The translations under genes and the position numbers were made by a program. 64,000 bases of DNA from Oncomelania hupensis (Eukaryota > Mollusca > Gastropoda > Littorinimorpha > Pomatiopsidae): the NCBI GenBank assembly GCA_036898135.1, contig CM072519.1, positions 70,558,750 through 70,622,749 on the forward strand, read 5' to 3'. Of this stretch, positions 28,201 through 35,900 are shown one piece after another. How positions within the stretch are numbered: position 1 is the stretch's first letter; each line of letters begins with the position of its first letter. The notes beneath the pieces were generated by a model. It ran no database searches. It was given only the letters and a program-made list of their open reading frames with translations, and was not told the origin of the DNA.

Positions 28201-28489
28201 TTCTTTTCATAACACAAGCCTATTGTCATTTAGTGTTGACCGCAAACTTTCTGCATAGAACAATTTGAACTGAAGCAGATTTGGAATTCAGAACCCTATG
28301 GATTTATGTATAATAATTTTTAATATCTGTTTGTGTTTCCTTATTAATATAAATATTACTGAAAATAAATCTTTCGGTGCAGTGCAATCTGCCAAACATT
28401 TACACATCTGAAAGAAATAGAAACTAACCAGTAACTTGTAGCTGCGACAGATTGGAGGTTGCTGAGCTACCACCGATGGCTTCTCCCAT
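1..28489 (-). CDS. WWP1-like: NEDD4-family HECT E3 ubiquitin ligase, WWP1/ITCH/Su(dx) type (N-terminal part, partial gene)
   Basis: This is a spliced minus-strand gene whose 3' half lies beyond the left edge. Six exons join without frame conflict: coding parts 28489-28429, 19535-19388, 16591-16467, 10878-10756, 4802-4524 and 18-1. The first 251 residues hold a C2 domain (about residues 15-135) that follows WWP1/ITCH closely, including SQLQVTV, PKWEEHFTV, VTPYSKLELKV, TDTLLGQVTV and GEVSVVLHGLEV. A Ser/Thr/Pro/Gly-rich linker follows. In this family the C2 domain targets membranes, WW domains bind PPxY motifs and the HECT domain transfers ubiquitin; the WW and HECT parts are not in the window. 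The introns (3.6 to 8.9 kb) are full of repeats. WWP1, WWP2, ITCH and Su(dx) cannot be told apart from the C2 domain alone; a single invertebrate pro-orthologue is likely. Confidence 0.88.
19..827. other. Ligase intron, no recognised feature
   Basis: AT-rich intronic sequence between ligase exons 6 and 5. Short open frames show no family features. The acceptor for exon 6 is at its left end. Confidence 0.6.
828..1690. repeat. Minisatellite, about 32-bp unit, about 26 copies
   Basis: Units contain TCTATCATAGGGCATAACTG followed by a CACACAGTAG end. Variation is mainly GGG/GGA/GGT in CATAGG(n)CATAA and GACAC/GCCAC. It lies in the ligase intron, about 0.8 kb from the exon 6 acceptor. It degenerates to the right (about 1640-1690). 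Confidence 0.92.
2485..4202 (+). mobile_element. Dispersed repeat family 1, copy A (with an expanded internal minisatellite)
   Basis: The sequence at 2485-2960 and 3895-4202 matches, in order, the 699-bp element at 62215-62913, including the ACACTATGTACATGCTAA, CTCTTCAGAYCTCTGTAAT, AACTTCCACAGAG-like and TTTTATTGATTTT segments. The right end GGTAGGCATGTC matches the copy B terminal repeat. The left end is not clear. The middle has been expanded into the array at 2965-3893. Confidence 0.7.
2965..3893. repeat. Two-block minisatellite (46-bp then 42-bp units)
   Basis: About ten 46-bp units containing CCACCATCTTTGCCACTAG are followed by about eleven 42-bp units containing CCACTTGGCCACTAG. Both share TAGGCCTTCTCTGGAAGTTA. 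The switch is at about 3466. The 42-bp block is open in several frames only because 42 is a multiple of three. Confidence 0.93.
4524..4802 (-). CDS. WWP1-like: WWP1-like coding exon 5 (low-complexity linker)
   Basis: This exon encodes PRASVINGTSIDAPGPSGI, a run of about nine Gly, a Ser/Thr-rich stretch, PPVPPASTS and ends at SFVDPA. It has a TTGCAG acceptor and a GTGAGT donor (plus 4518-4523). The phases (2 in, 1 out) match exon 4 and the partial exon at the left edge. In WWP1 and ITCH the region between C2 and the first WW domain is likewise long, poorly conserved and Ser/Pro-rich. The exon is GC-rich compared with the surrounding introns. Confidence 0.78.
4945..5650 (+). repeat. Dispersed repeat family 3, copy A (TGACCTTGACC-rich)
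   Basis: It matches 15567-16170 in order (GGCTTCAAATACACTC, ACCTTCAYATGACCT, ATGATCAAATAACCCAATG, TTTGGACAGCTCYAGTGACC). It is rich in TGACCTTGACC, the nuclear-receptor half-site AGGTCA on the other strand. Homopolymer C and A tracts lie at about 5049-5077. No coding capacity seen. Confidence 0.7.
5875..6366. repeat. Minisatellite of composite units
   Basis: Units of about 65-85 bp are built from TGTATGGAGACACCCAACTA, TGTTGCTGCCACAG and one or two copies of a TTACCTTACACCA submotif. One unit has a T-tract replacing the middle (6124-6137). Confidence 0.88.
6530..6955. repeat. SINE 3' fragment and retroelement-derived sequence
   Basis: 6530-6635 is the reverse complement of part of the SINE at 33345-33610. 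6630-6680 resembles the 5' flank of the RTE fragment near 30900-30945 (TATCACCTC, CCAA.GGAAGG). 6900-6955 ends in GTTAGTCGCCTCTTACGACA, a pattern common in retroelement copies. No gene seen. Confidence 0.45.
7205..7668. repeat. Minisatellite, about 45-bp unit, about 10 copies
   Basis: Units contain ACAAGATTCAATCATCAGGG and CTAATCTCCACCTACCTCAT. The first unit is continuous with sequence at 7110-7205 that resembles 40815-40950 (GGTTGCGTGGATAA, GAGTTACAC, GGGGCT), a possible LTR edge. Confidence 0.9.
7845..10743. repeat. Giant minisatellite, 26-29-bp unit, about 100 copies
   Basis: Units on the minus strand contain CATCTCTGTCTGCTTATGCA followed by GTCATA. Variants are CAGACAG / CAGATGG / CAGA and ACTG / ATTG; the left 0.5 kb uses ACTGTATAAG in place of ACTGCATAAG. 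It starts about 13 nt past the donor of ligase exon 4. All three minus frames are open across it, giving false proteins of about 1000 residues. Confidence 0.95.
10756..10878 (-). CDS. WWP1-like: WWP1-like coding exon 4 (end of C2 domain)
   Basis: This exon encodes NNVKKTFELKSEKGKCGEVS, then VVLHGLEVNLRNYPKKTTTN. The GEVSVVLHGLEV segment corresponds to GELTVVLDGLVIE in WWP1, the last C2 strand. The acceptor is GTTACAG and the donor is GTAGGT. Phases are 2 nt in and 1 nt out. A 2.9-kb minisatellite begins about 13 nt past the donor, so the exon reads openly into repeat sequence if it is not spliced. Confidence 0.88.
11848..12560 (+). pseudogene. hAT transposase N-terminal region (zinc-finger type), broken
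   Basis: One frame reads MSAKKRLKADTN through a Ser-rich stretch to FQKAWVTFDD, then an in-frame TAA at 12142-12144, then KKAMFCTVFKSSGV, CVNFFKKKCIEDHLTTASHK and ARAVNWLIKENLPLAKFGSV. The MFCTVC-like, Cys-rich and HxxTxxH-like pattern is the zinc finger found at the start of hAT transposases and their domesticated relatives (C17orf113 and ZNF862-like proteins). A frameshift near 12480 shifts the similarity to another frame (YTENASKEYL). The DDE catalytic domain is not recognisable. It cannot be active. Confidence 0.75.
13241..13912. mobile_element. TTAA-flanked MITE (piggyBac-like) with paired palindromes
   Basis: TTAA at 13241-13244 and 13909-13912 flank 14-bp perfect inverted ends CTCTTTCCCTGCCA / TGGCAGGGAAAGAG. 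The 20-bp palindrome ATCGACGATATATCGTCGAT occurs twice at the right end (13833-13852, 13875-13894). No transposase. It is nested in the hAT element. Confidence 0.82.
14244..14938 (-). mobile_element. Retroposon family 2, full-length copy (695 bp)
   Basis: It is flanked by a perfect 15-bp target duplication GTTTTATTTTTATGT (14229-14243 and 14939-14953). On the minus strand it ends in a CAAT-type tail. Other copies are at 53695-54235 (plus) and 57355-57676 (minus, truncated). There is no coding sequence, so it is a SINE-like or non-autonomous LINE derivative. Confidence 0.82.
15567..16172 (+). repeat. Dispersed repeat family 3, copy B
   Basis: It aligns in order with 4945-5650. Its 5' part is split off by the hAT insertion. 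TGACCTTG motifs recur throughout. Confidence 0.68.
16178..16490 (-). repeat. Exon-edge minisatellite: 3' end and donor of ligase exon 3
   Basis: Five tandem units of about 63-69 bp. On the minus strand each holds CTGGAGGAAACC.RTGGAAAAT followed by a donor. The rightmost is the real exon 3 end with GTAAGT (16466-16461). Copies with GTGAGT lie at 16403-16398, 16340-16335 and 16271-16266; one at about 16207 has GTGAAT. Confidence 0.93.
16467..16591 (-). CDS. WWP1-like: WWP1-like coding exon 3 (C2 domain)
   Basis: This exon encodes LVTPYSKLELKVMSSNSIR, then TDTLLGQVTVILYSI, ending at EETNGK. It aligns with VTPQTTLEFQVWSHRTLKAD and the ALLGKATIDL strand of WWP1. The acceptor is GTGCAG and the donor is GTAAGT (plus-strand 16461-16466). 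Phases are 1 nt in and 1 nt out. The last 22 nt plus donor recur four more times downstream in a tandem array. Confidence 0.88.
16635..17875 (-). mobile_element. RTE-like LINE fragment 1 (reverse transcriptase and C-terminus)
   Basis: The minus strand encodes, in broken frames, a reverse-transcriptase core (GVHRGCLLS, LRFADDFDGLAGE, YGMEISAEKTKMM) and the C-terminal domain (HSFKYLGAIVSDSG, LQWYGHI, GRRRERPKKSWEDNI). It ends in a TATCC-repeat tail at 16635-16660. It is 5' truncated. The RTE-like placement rests on the GHV...GRP..RWEDNI end. Inactive. Confidence 0.85.
17876..18405. other. Ligase intron, low-complexity sequence
   Basis: AT-rich, G-rich and GCTGCTGATGATGATG-like patches. No gene seen. 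Confidence 0.5.
18406..19387 (-). repeat. Minisatellite starting at the donor of ligase exon 2, split by a retroposon
   Basis: Units of about 66 bp (AACTAGTACAGAAATCTAAG, GTGTTACTTCAACAGCATCA on plus). Nine or so lie at 18406-18937 and one at 19303-19387. The last unit runs directly into the donor GTGAGTAACACC; units carry TGAAGTAACACC at that place, so only the intronic side was copied. Confidence 0.85.
18938..19302 (-). mobile_element. Retroposon fragment with GATAA-repeat tail and AC microsatellite
   Basis: A GATAAG repeat precedes ACAACTTTATTATC, the reverse complement of a common LINE/SINE 3' end. A pure AC tract lies at about 19167-19214. It interrupts the minisatellite. Confidence 0.6.
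19388..19535 (-). CDS. WWP1-like: WWP1-like coding exon 2 (C2 domain)
   Basis: This exon encodes the C2 core, including PDPYLELIVDGQ and TTTPKWEEHFTV. The PKW motif and the VDG turn are hallmarks of NEDD4-family C2 domains. The acceptor is TTTCAG and the donor is GTGAGT at 19387-19382. It enters with 2 nt to complete a Val codon and leaves with 2 nt, matching its neighbours. A 66-bp minisatellite begins directly at the donor. Confidence 0.88.
19536..20290. other. Ligase intron 1, no recognised feature
   Basis: Short open frames only; nothing matches a known family. Confidence 0.5.
20294..20575. repeat. Minisatellite, about 67-75-bp unit, 4 copies
   Basis: Units carry CTAACTTGTAACAGTGTCAA and ACTACACTGACACTAATCTT. 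CAGTGTCA and TGACACT within one unit are inverted to each other and could pair. Confidence 0.88.
20646..20850. repeat. Minisatellite, about 35-bp unit, 6 copies
   Basis: Units carry GTCTTTCACAACAGTGGATA and ATACTTAGATTA. Degenerate copies. Confidence 0.8.
21440..21570. repeat. Minisatellite, about 26-bp unit, 5 copies
   Basis: Units GCAGTACACAAAAGGTAGTC followed by TTTCTA. No coding meaning. Confidence 0.85.
21571..22246. other. Ligase intron 1, AT-rich, no recognised feature
   Basis: The sequence is AT-rich with short open frames only. Confidence 0.5.
22247..22330 (-). mobile_element. Retroposon 3' end with ATACA-repeat tail
   Basis: An ATACA repeat (22247-22290) precedes ACTTTATTCATCCCAAAGGG, the reverse complement of a widespread invertebrate LINE/SINE 3' end. 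The extent of the element to the right is uncertain. Confidence 0.6.
22955..23085. repeat. Tandem duplication, about 59-bp unit, 2 copies
   Basis: Two copies containing GACTGGAGTGTACAACATCT and ATGCTGTCCCCTGGGGAATG. Confidence 0.85.
23110..23860 (-). mobile_element. RTE-like LINE fragment 2
   Basis: TATCC tail at 23112-23131, then about 740 bp of the C-terminal region with frameshifts. The minus-strand frame at 23530-23793 reads HSFKYLGAIVSDNG. 5' truncated, inactive. Confidence 0.85.
23861..24990. other. Ligase intron 1, mostly unassigned
   Basis: It holds purine-rich and AT-rich patches. On plus, 24291-24397 is a short open stretch reading KRPPLKSADAGDT then KKLTAFFSPLPMGG, with GTAAAT after it; this could be an exon of an unknown or TE gene but is too short to call. 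Confidence 0.4.
24994..27091. mobile_element. Candidate DNA transposon with 19-bp perfect inverted ends (2.1 kb)
   Basis: TGATGCTGTCTCAAAAGGT at 24994-25012 is exactly reversed and complemented at 27073-27091. The inside is AT-rich with an internal duplication (about 26090-26370 and 26510-26750) and a 41-bp hairpin. No transposase seen. The target duplication is unclear. Confidence 0.65.
26130..26170. repeat. 41-bp near-perfect hairpin
   Basis: Arms TTGTGACAACTTTGTCTTTA and TAAAGACAAAGTTGTCACAA are perfect 20-bp complements around one C. The paralogous copy near 26540-26565 lacks the second arm. Confidence 0.9.
27092..28428. other. Ligase intron 1, unassigned
   Basis: Repeated phrases such as CTGGCAGTCT and GTAGTAGAAATATACTTGGC near 27600-27740 suggest old repeat. 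No gene. Confidence 0.45.
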
Positions 28490-28512
28490 TGTTATCACAA
28501 TGTCAGCATACC
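28429..28512 (-). CDS. WWP1-like: WWP1-like coding exon 1 with start codon
   Basis: On the minus strand a TTGCAG acceptor ends at 28513, so this exon has 23 nt of 5' UTR and at least one upstream noncoding exon must exist. The ATG is at 28489-28487. It encodes MGEAIGGSSATSNLSQLQVT plus one base, then the donor GTTAGT at 28428. SQLQVT aligns with the first C2 strand of WWP1 and ITCH (LQLQVT in WWP1). The start was chosen because the family begins its C2 domain about 15-20 residues after the initiator Met. An out-of-frame ATG lies at 28510-28508, upstream in the same exon. Confidence 0.8.
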
Positions 28513-28632
28513 CTGCAACACACAAAAGTCAATTATTCACAAAGTCCTTCAAATATTTTTTTCTTTTTAACCCAACATCCAATCCACCTCCTTCACATCT
28601 TGGCTGTCCGCCGAACCCTACAAACATTGAAT

Positions 28633-28692
28633 ATCCATCCATCCATCCATCCATCCATCCATCTATCTATCTATCTATCCATCTATCCATCC

Positions 28693-28765
<73 letters not shown>

Positions 28766-28768
28766 ATA

Positions 28769-28801
<33 letters not shown>

Positions 28802-28840
28802 GATCTATCTATATGTCTATCTATCTATCTAACTTGGCTG
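28633..28840. repeat. Microsatellite CATC / TATC
   Basis: Long runs of CCAT then CTAT with small interruptions. It lies just upstream of ligase coding exon 1. Confidence 0.95.
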
Positions 28841-29390
28841 CGATAAAAGCCAAATACATAGATACAGACTCAATACTAATAACACAGTTCAGCTGAGCCA
28901 TCCTGGCCTACTCCTTGTGCATGGCCAAATGGAAGAGGTCCATCAATCATGGTTGATTGTGACAGAAGACCGATTTGACTTCTTGATTTGGCTCAAGTTG
29001 AACAGGCCAAAAAAGCTCGCCTAACATCGTGTTCTAAATTATAAAGGGAATATTATAGTGGAATAAAGAAGTATAGGCTAAACAGTAAACTCCACAGGTC
29101 TGTAGTTTACGGATGTCAACAGAGAAAAATATACTACAGATGATGCAATGTATGACAACAGATTCTTTAAGAAAATGGTAAATGACTTCTGCAGCAAATA
29201 ACACAATCAAACACAATCAATTATAGAAATGTGTAGTAGGTATTAGGTCCTTTATCAACAAACAAACAAAATGACAACAACAATGTTTTCATCATTGCTT
29301 TGATCATAAAAGGACAAAGAACCATAGATGTCCTAACGATTTCTAGACTTTTTTTTTTTAAAATTTCAAACACTGTTGTCTTTGGAGAAT
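28841..29390. other. Intergenic or 5' intron of the ligase, no feature seen
   Basis: Nothing recognised beyond short chance frames. Confidence 0.5.
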
Positions 29391-29393
29391 ATT

Positions 29394-30950
29394 ACCCTAT
29401 CCCATAACTCGAAGTGTTGTCCAATGGCTTGTGTGATGGTCTGTCAGACTTCATTGTTGGTGATGTGCTATCATATCCTAGCCCGTAACTCGAAGGTCGT
29501 TGGGGCACCACAGATGATCGTTTAACCAGCATATTCCAACTTTCTCAAGCCGGTCCATTCTTGAATGTTGTCCTCCCATCTCTTTTTCCATCTACCTCTT
29601 CTTCTGCCTCCTTGCACCTTGCCTTGCAGGATGGTCTTTGCAAGGCCTGATGCTCTAGTGACGTGGCCATACCATCGGAGTTTCTGTTTCTTCACCACTG
29701 TGAGCATATCATCGTGTTGTCCAATGGCTTGTGTGATGGTCTGTTGGACTTGTTGTTGGTGATGTGCCTAGAAAATGTCCAGAAGACTTCTGTAGCACCT
29801 CATCTCTTCGTAGTAGATCTGCTGTGAAGGTCCATGTTTCACAAGCGTATTGGAAGATGGAGATGACAAGGGAGCGCAGCAGCCTTACCTTGGAATGTAG
29901 ACTGATGGTCCTGTCTTTCCAAATGGGCTTCAACCTTGTCAGGGCTGCAGTTGTTTGTGCGATCCTGCAGAGGACTTCCTTTTGGGACTTATCGTCTGAT
30001 ACAATGGTTCCTAAATATTTAAAGCTATGTAATGTGTTGGCCTTGGATTTTGATGTCCATGTTGATGCCATTGGTGTTGTTGGTCATCATTTTGGTCTTC
30101 TCTGCACTTATTTCCATTCCATAGGTTCTGGAGGTTGTTTCAAGCCTCTGTACCAGCTGTTCCTATTCCTCTCCAGCCAATCCATCAATGTCCTCCGCAA
30201 AACGAAGATTGGAGATTGATCTACCCCCTATGCTGACTGTGTTGGAGAGAGTAGGCATCTTTAACGCACACCGATTGTTGTTCTGAACCAGTTTCCGATG
30301 GCGCTGTTGTGGAGGACTGCTCTGGTAGCCTTGTCATACAGACTTTTGATGACTTCAATAATTTTAGGGCTGATGTTGTACACTCTCATGGTGGCCCTCA
30401 AAGCTACATGCCATACTCGGTCAAACGCTTTCTTGAAGTCTACAAACACATGATATCGATGTTGTTGGTGCTGTAGGTATTTATCGCAGATTATTCTGAG
30501 GTTGAAAATCTGTTCAGTGGTACTTCACCCTACACCCTTACAGAGGGGTCCACATGTGTCTCCCCAGTTGTGGTGCGCATCTTGGCCAATCTTGGCATTC
30601 CAGTCGACTATGACTTCACTGTCGTCATTGTCTGATGTTGGGATGTTGAAAGGGGCTGCTCTAGTCTCAGACGGATGGTAATGAGTCTACTGGAGACTGG
30701 GCGGCAACCCATGACAGTGACTAGAATGTCTTCGTGGACCAAGAATCCAACACCGTGTTCGTGCCTGTCATCTCTCCCACTAAAATATAAGCTTGTGGGC
30801 CAGTTTTTCTAATTTTCCCTCTGCAGTTAGGGTCCTGACATTCCAGGTTCTTATGATTCTATTGTCTCTCGAGCGGATCCTGGTAAGTTGTCCATCAGTA
30901 GCACAATTATCACCTCCGTGCTGGTGGCCAAAGGAAGGTGCGGCATACAT
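29394..30950 (-). mobile_element. RTE-like LINE fragment 3 (longest copy)
   Basis: The minus strand holds the C-terminal domain (LRWYGHVTRASGLAKTILQG), HSFKYLGTIVSDDK and an RT start (FVDFKKAFDRVWHVALRATM, ISPKIIEVIKSLYDKA). FVDFKKAFD is RT motif A. Upstream sequence to about 30950 probably belongs to the endonuclease part. There is an extra short piece at 29394-29470. Frames are broken. Confidence 0.82.
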
Positions 30951-31236
30951 ATTTGTTAAAATCTCTTCTTTTCAGTTCCATAGCAAGCGTATCAGTAAAG
31001 TACAGGTTTTCTAGTAACCTTTTAAGTTTTAAAATGGGAGAGAAAGATGCAGTTCAAGAATCTAATTTTCTCAGGTCAGGAATTTGGAAGTTGGTGTCAG
31101 TTTCCTTGCCCTGCTCTGCTGCCTGATAATTTGATATTGAGAACCAGGCACTTTCACTGCCTGATCTTGAGAACCAAGCACTTTCACTTTCAAACATTTT
31201 TACGGACCCCTTCCGCCATACCTTTGATTGAAATTG

Positions 31237-31390
31237 GAAAGCTACAAGTACAACCCATCTCCATAGCTACAAGTACAACCCATCTCCATAGCTACAAGTA
31301 CAACCCATCTCCATAGCTACAAGTACAATCCATCTCCATCCTCTGGAGCAAAGCTTTTGAGCTGCAAGTACAACCCATCTCCATCCTCTG
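31237..31390. repeat. Minisatellite, about 24-bp unit, 5-6 copies
   Basis: Units GCTACAAGTACAACCCATCT followed by CCAT; two units are interrupted by CCTCTGGAGC-like sequence. Confidence 0.85.
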
Positions 31391-32659
31391 TAAGAGGTAA
31401 TAAAGATTTGTTGAACAAAGCTTTTAAAAGTGCCAAAATACTCTATGAAAACAGGTGGTTACACTTTACAGGTCATTTCATGTCCAAGCACCTCACATCT
31501 GGAATACTCTGCATGACACTCTCAAGAAATCACCCTCTTTGTTCTCCTTCAAAACAAATCTTTAAACCTATCGTTTCTCTATCTGAAAACTAAAATCTGA
31601 GGTAATTTCTGCTTCCTCTCTGTTGCTGCTGGTGGCTGGTTCTGTGTGTGTGTGCATGTGTGTGCGATAGCATCAAAGACCTTGTTTCTTCTGATTTTTT
31701 TGTCATGTGTTTCAGCCTGTGTGTGTGTTCATTTGTGTTTAAATACTTGTACTCCTTTTGTGGCTTTCCCCTCATTGTACGGGTGTCCTGCTTTTGTTTG
31801 TTTCTGTATTTCTTTTCTCTTTCCTTTGAAACTCGCATTGAGCTGATTTTAGGAATTGCGCTTTATACAAGCACTGTCAGGCCTCAATCAAAGCCTGTTC
31901 AGCACTCCATGGAAATTCGAACGTTCTTTTCTAGGGTACTGTTGTTGGCCTACACAGTGAGTGAACCTGACCAGCCTGCTCTTGGGATGGAACTGTGATC
32001 ACCTCACATGAGGCAACTTACAACCAACCATGACCATGCAGATTGTGAACGCTACAGTACAAGTAGACTTGGTTATTTATTACGACATACTTTAGTCTTT
32101 ACCTTACACTGTTACAGCCTACAGGTACTGTTACACAACTCAGTATTATCATTAGGCAGAATGTTCAAAATTACCAATTCTATAGAAATAACCATGGACA
32201 ATCAAAGCATGGATGAAACGCTGACTAGATTCCTTATCATCAAGTTAGTTTTAATCGGATCTGTTTATTTGTCAACCATATCTTTGGCGACGTGAACACA
32301 TCGGCTGCCAAAATAAACGCAAAAGGTGCGATGTTATTTCTTTTATTTTTCAATGATATAATCAAATACTGAGGTAACAAGCACCAATCATTGCCTAACA
32401 CTTCAAAGTCAATTAATAAAACATTAACAGGTTCGCACGGCTAATGACGCTTTATGAAACAAACGGATATTGTCACGTTTTTCGAAGGTGTTGCTTCGCT
32501 GCCCTCAAAGGTCCCCATTTGTTCCTGATCCCCAGCAAACGATCCTAAGGTCGGCATACTCGGACAATTCAAGTCTGTTTGCTTACATAATTCTTTAATA
32601 ATGGATTATAGGAAAACACAATAAAGCGTTCTTAGTAAAATACAGCACGTTAAATAACA
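31391..32659. other. Intergenic, no coding feature seen
   Basis: Unique-looking sequence with T-rich and GT-rich patches. Probably holds 5' sequence of the ligase transcript; not resolvable by eye. Confidence 0.4.
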
Positions 32660-32918
32660 AACCTCAGTAGCAGACAGAAAACCCGGAAAAACAGAGTCTA
32701 CTCCTTTGATTTAATTCGCAGCAATGTTGACCACCATCACTGATCATGTGACCAATGACGTAAACAACTTAAAATGAAAATATGTTACATATAAATTTAA
32801 TACGTTTATACATTTAGGATATATATTCAATTATACGTCTAAATTGAGTACTGAATTGGAAAATAACTGTAAAATATGCGTTATTGCCTCACTAGGTCAC
32901 GTGATTTTTTATATCAAA
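32660..32918. promoter_or_regulatory. Candidate bidirectional promoter between the ligase gene and NOB1
   Basis: NOB1 (plus) and the ligase gene (minus) are divergent. Just upstream of the NOB1 ATG lie TCACGTGA (E-box, 32897-32904), CCAAT (32752-32756), TGACGTAA (CRE-like, 32756-32763) and AAAATGGCG (32916-32924, YY1-like, over the start codon as in many ribosome-biogenesis genes). On the minus strand a donor-like CTACTGAG|GTTTGTT near 32666 could end a noncoding first exon of the ligase. The motifs are seen; shared promoter function is inference. Confidence 0.4.
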
Positions 32919-32981
32919 ATGGCGACTGTGAAGCACATTGTTGTTGATGCTGGTGGATTTATTCGAAATGCTCCGATTAAG
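32919..32981 (+). CDS. NOB1: NOB1 exon 1
   Basis: Residues 1-21, MATVKHIVVDAGGFIRNAPI plus Lys. It holds the first PIN strand and catalytic Asp10. The ATG lies in AAAATGGCG. The donor is GTATTT. The exon ends in phase 0. Confidence 0.95.
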
Positions 32982-35900
32982 GTATTTGCAATACTTAGCT
33001 ACAAAGCCAGTTGATTCGAGAAAAGCACAATAGAATCATATTAATTGACCTGTTTGATTTTTTTAAAAACTGTGTTACGATATTGCAAATAAGATATCGA
33101 TGGAAGCACGTGTTTGCCATAATAATATAGACTAGTAATATAGGCGTAGTCACAGGTAGAATTCTTAGATAAGATAAGATAATCCATCAGGAGTATAGGC
33201 CTAACTGGCCTGTCTCTGATCTTTTGATCAGTGTTCTAATTGTTGTCTTACTTTAATATAAACCTACCCAGTCTTTTGACTGTCCCTACTAGTACTAGTA
33301 CTAGCCTAGGTCTATCTTCTTCTTATCTTCGTAAAAAAAGGTAGGTAAAGGTAGTCCCATAGCCTTGTGGCCGTAGGGGAGCGTGATGTTGGAGATCACA
33401 CTTATCTTGGGCCAGCGTAATGAGGGTGATGCCCAACTCTCTCCCTCGCTGCTTTACCTTCCCCACCCTCAAGAGAGTAGGTACTCAATCACAGTTGAGT
33501 CAACTGGGGGCGTTGTTATTTGTCGCTTCACACCTTAGCGGTCACCCATCCAAGTGCTAACCGCACCGGACGGTGCTTCACTTTCGACACAGTAGCAAGT
33601 GCCTTATCTTCGTAGTCTTCTTAAGTTCTTCTTCTTCTTCTTGATGTTGAGGGCCCACGATCAAGGCGTCGATCATTCTGGCTCCTATGGGTTGATGAGG
33701 GGGTTTGCGGTTTCACTATATTTTGTGTACTGTTGCAGACTGGCGCAGGTCTACCACAGCCTAGTATAACAGTACTGTAGATACACCGTTTTCGAGGAAA
33801 TGACTCCACAACTTTGGCGTGCTCAGCAAAGGGTGTTCACAGATTTAAAATCAGGCAAAAGTACTATTTGAGGATGAGGCAATGAGGTAGTCTGACTGGG
33901 TTAAAATTGTGTTAAGACATCTGTACACGTAGTCGTAGTGAGGCATTAATTACAAGATGTTTACACTCCACTGTCTCCAGTCTGTCAGCGATGCTCTGAA
34001 AGATGCGACAGACGAGGCTGATGCTGATTCAGCGCTCAGTGAGTTCCATTACCTGGTAGCTGACGGGAAGAAGGAGTGCTTGTACACATGTATCTGTTCT
34101 AGTGTGGGGGACAAGGAGTTTCATGTTGTGACCCCTAGTGCTCCGGTGGGCTCCACGCATGACTCCCAGTTGGGAAACGTCGACAAGGCCGTGCATGATA
34201 CGGTACATCATGGTCACCTTGTCGACCTGTCTCCGCTGTTGCAAGGGTTCCAGGTTCAGTTTTTCCAACATGGATGTTGCGCTGCTAGTCCTGCTGAAGT
34301 CATGTAGGATACAGAGGTGCCAACCAGTATGCATTGACCGTATTTAATTCCAGTGAAGTTAATTAAATACGGAAATACGGTAGCTTAATTATAAAAATAC
34401 AGAGAAGTTGCTGATCGTTTATCTTTGCCAGCGGTGCTTCTGTACCGGTTTCTGGTCTCATAATAGTACTCCTGCACTCACCGAACGTCGCTGTGTTCAA
34501 CAAGCTGATTTTCATGGTGATTTTAGAGTAAAACAAGTGTGGTGTTCAACAAGCTGATTTTCATCGTGATTTTAGAGGACTGGAAATAGCCTGCTGTTTC
34601 AGAGGGAAGCCTGTCGTTACTTTATAGTGTCCTAGGCTGGGTTTTGCAAGAAAAAAATACTGACAAGTGTTAAAAAATACTGACAAACTGGTCCGGAAAT
34701 ACTGACAAGAAGACTAGAGGGTTGGCACCTCTGAGGATACGACGGGCTGCTTGTCGTTGGACCATCTCCAGTGTGGAGACTAGATGTTGTTGATGGGGAT
34801 CCCACACGACCGCTGTCTACAACACTTTTTAACAGTTTGGGCAGCGCAGAGCACTGAGCAGGCTTCAGTCCTATCCTATCTCATAACTCGGAGATCGTAG
34901 GGGCACCACAAATGATCATTTAACCAGCGTACTCCATCTTTCCCTGTCCTCAGCAACCCTGAGTGATTGTTTCGCTCGGTGTCAAACCAGTCCATTCTCG
35001 AATGTTGTTCTCCCACCTCTTTTTTTGTCTCCCTCTTCTTCTGCCTCCTTGCACTGTGCCTTGCAGGATGGTCTTTGCAAGATCTGGTGACATGGCCATA
35101 CCATCGGAGTTTCTGTTTTTTCACCACTGTGAGCATATCATCATGTTGTCCAATGGCTTGTGTGATGGTCTGCCAGACTTCGTCGTTGGTGATGTGCTGG
35201 GTATATGAAATGACCAGAAAGTTCTTGTCTTCTGTAGCACCTCATGGCTCATCTCCATGCTTTGTATTCTTCGTTGTAGATCTGCTGTGAGGGTCCATGT
35301 TTCGCAAATAGGACGATGAAGATGACAAGGGAGCGAAGCAGTCTTACCTTGGAATGTAGACTGAAAGTCCTGTCTTTCCAAATGGGCTTCAACCTCGCCA
35401 GGGCAGCAGTTGTTTGTACAATCCTGGAGGGGACTTCCTGTCGGGACCCATTGTCTGATACAATGGCTCCTAAATATTTGAAGCTATGCACTGTGTTGAG
35501 GGATTGGCCTTGGACTTGATGTCCGTGTTGATGCCATTGGTGTTGTTGGTCATCATTTTGGTCTTCTCTGCACTTATTTCCATTCCATAGGCTCTGGAGG
35601 TGGTGTCAAGCCTCTGTACCAGCTGTTAAAGTTCTTGTTCCTCTCCAGCCAATCCATCAATGTCAGATCCGCAAAACAAAGGTTGGAGATTGCTCTTTCC
35701 ACTATGCTGACTGCCTTCGTGATCTGCAAGGGAATCTGACATGATACACTCTAGGAAGATGTTGAAGCTTGTTGGAGAGAGTAGGTATCCATGACGCACA
35801 CCGATTGTTGTTCTGAACCAGTTTCCGATGGCACTGTTGTGGAGGCTGCAGGCTTCAGTGGCAGACTTAAACCATATAAAATACTCTTTGAATAAAATGT

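Noticed and set aside
28459..28896. Frames of repeated SIYLSIYL
   Set aside because: Simple CTAT microsatellite.
30261..30449. Host gene with FVDFKKAFDRVWH
   Set aside because: Reverse-transcriptase motif A of the RTE-like LINE.
33538..33563. A 5S rRNA gene
   Set aside because: Only the internal control region is similar; it is part of a SINE.
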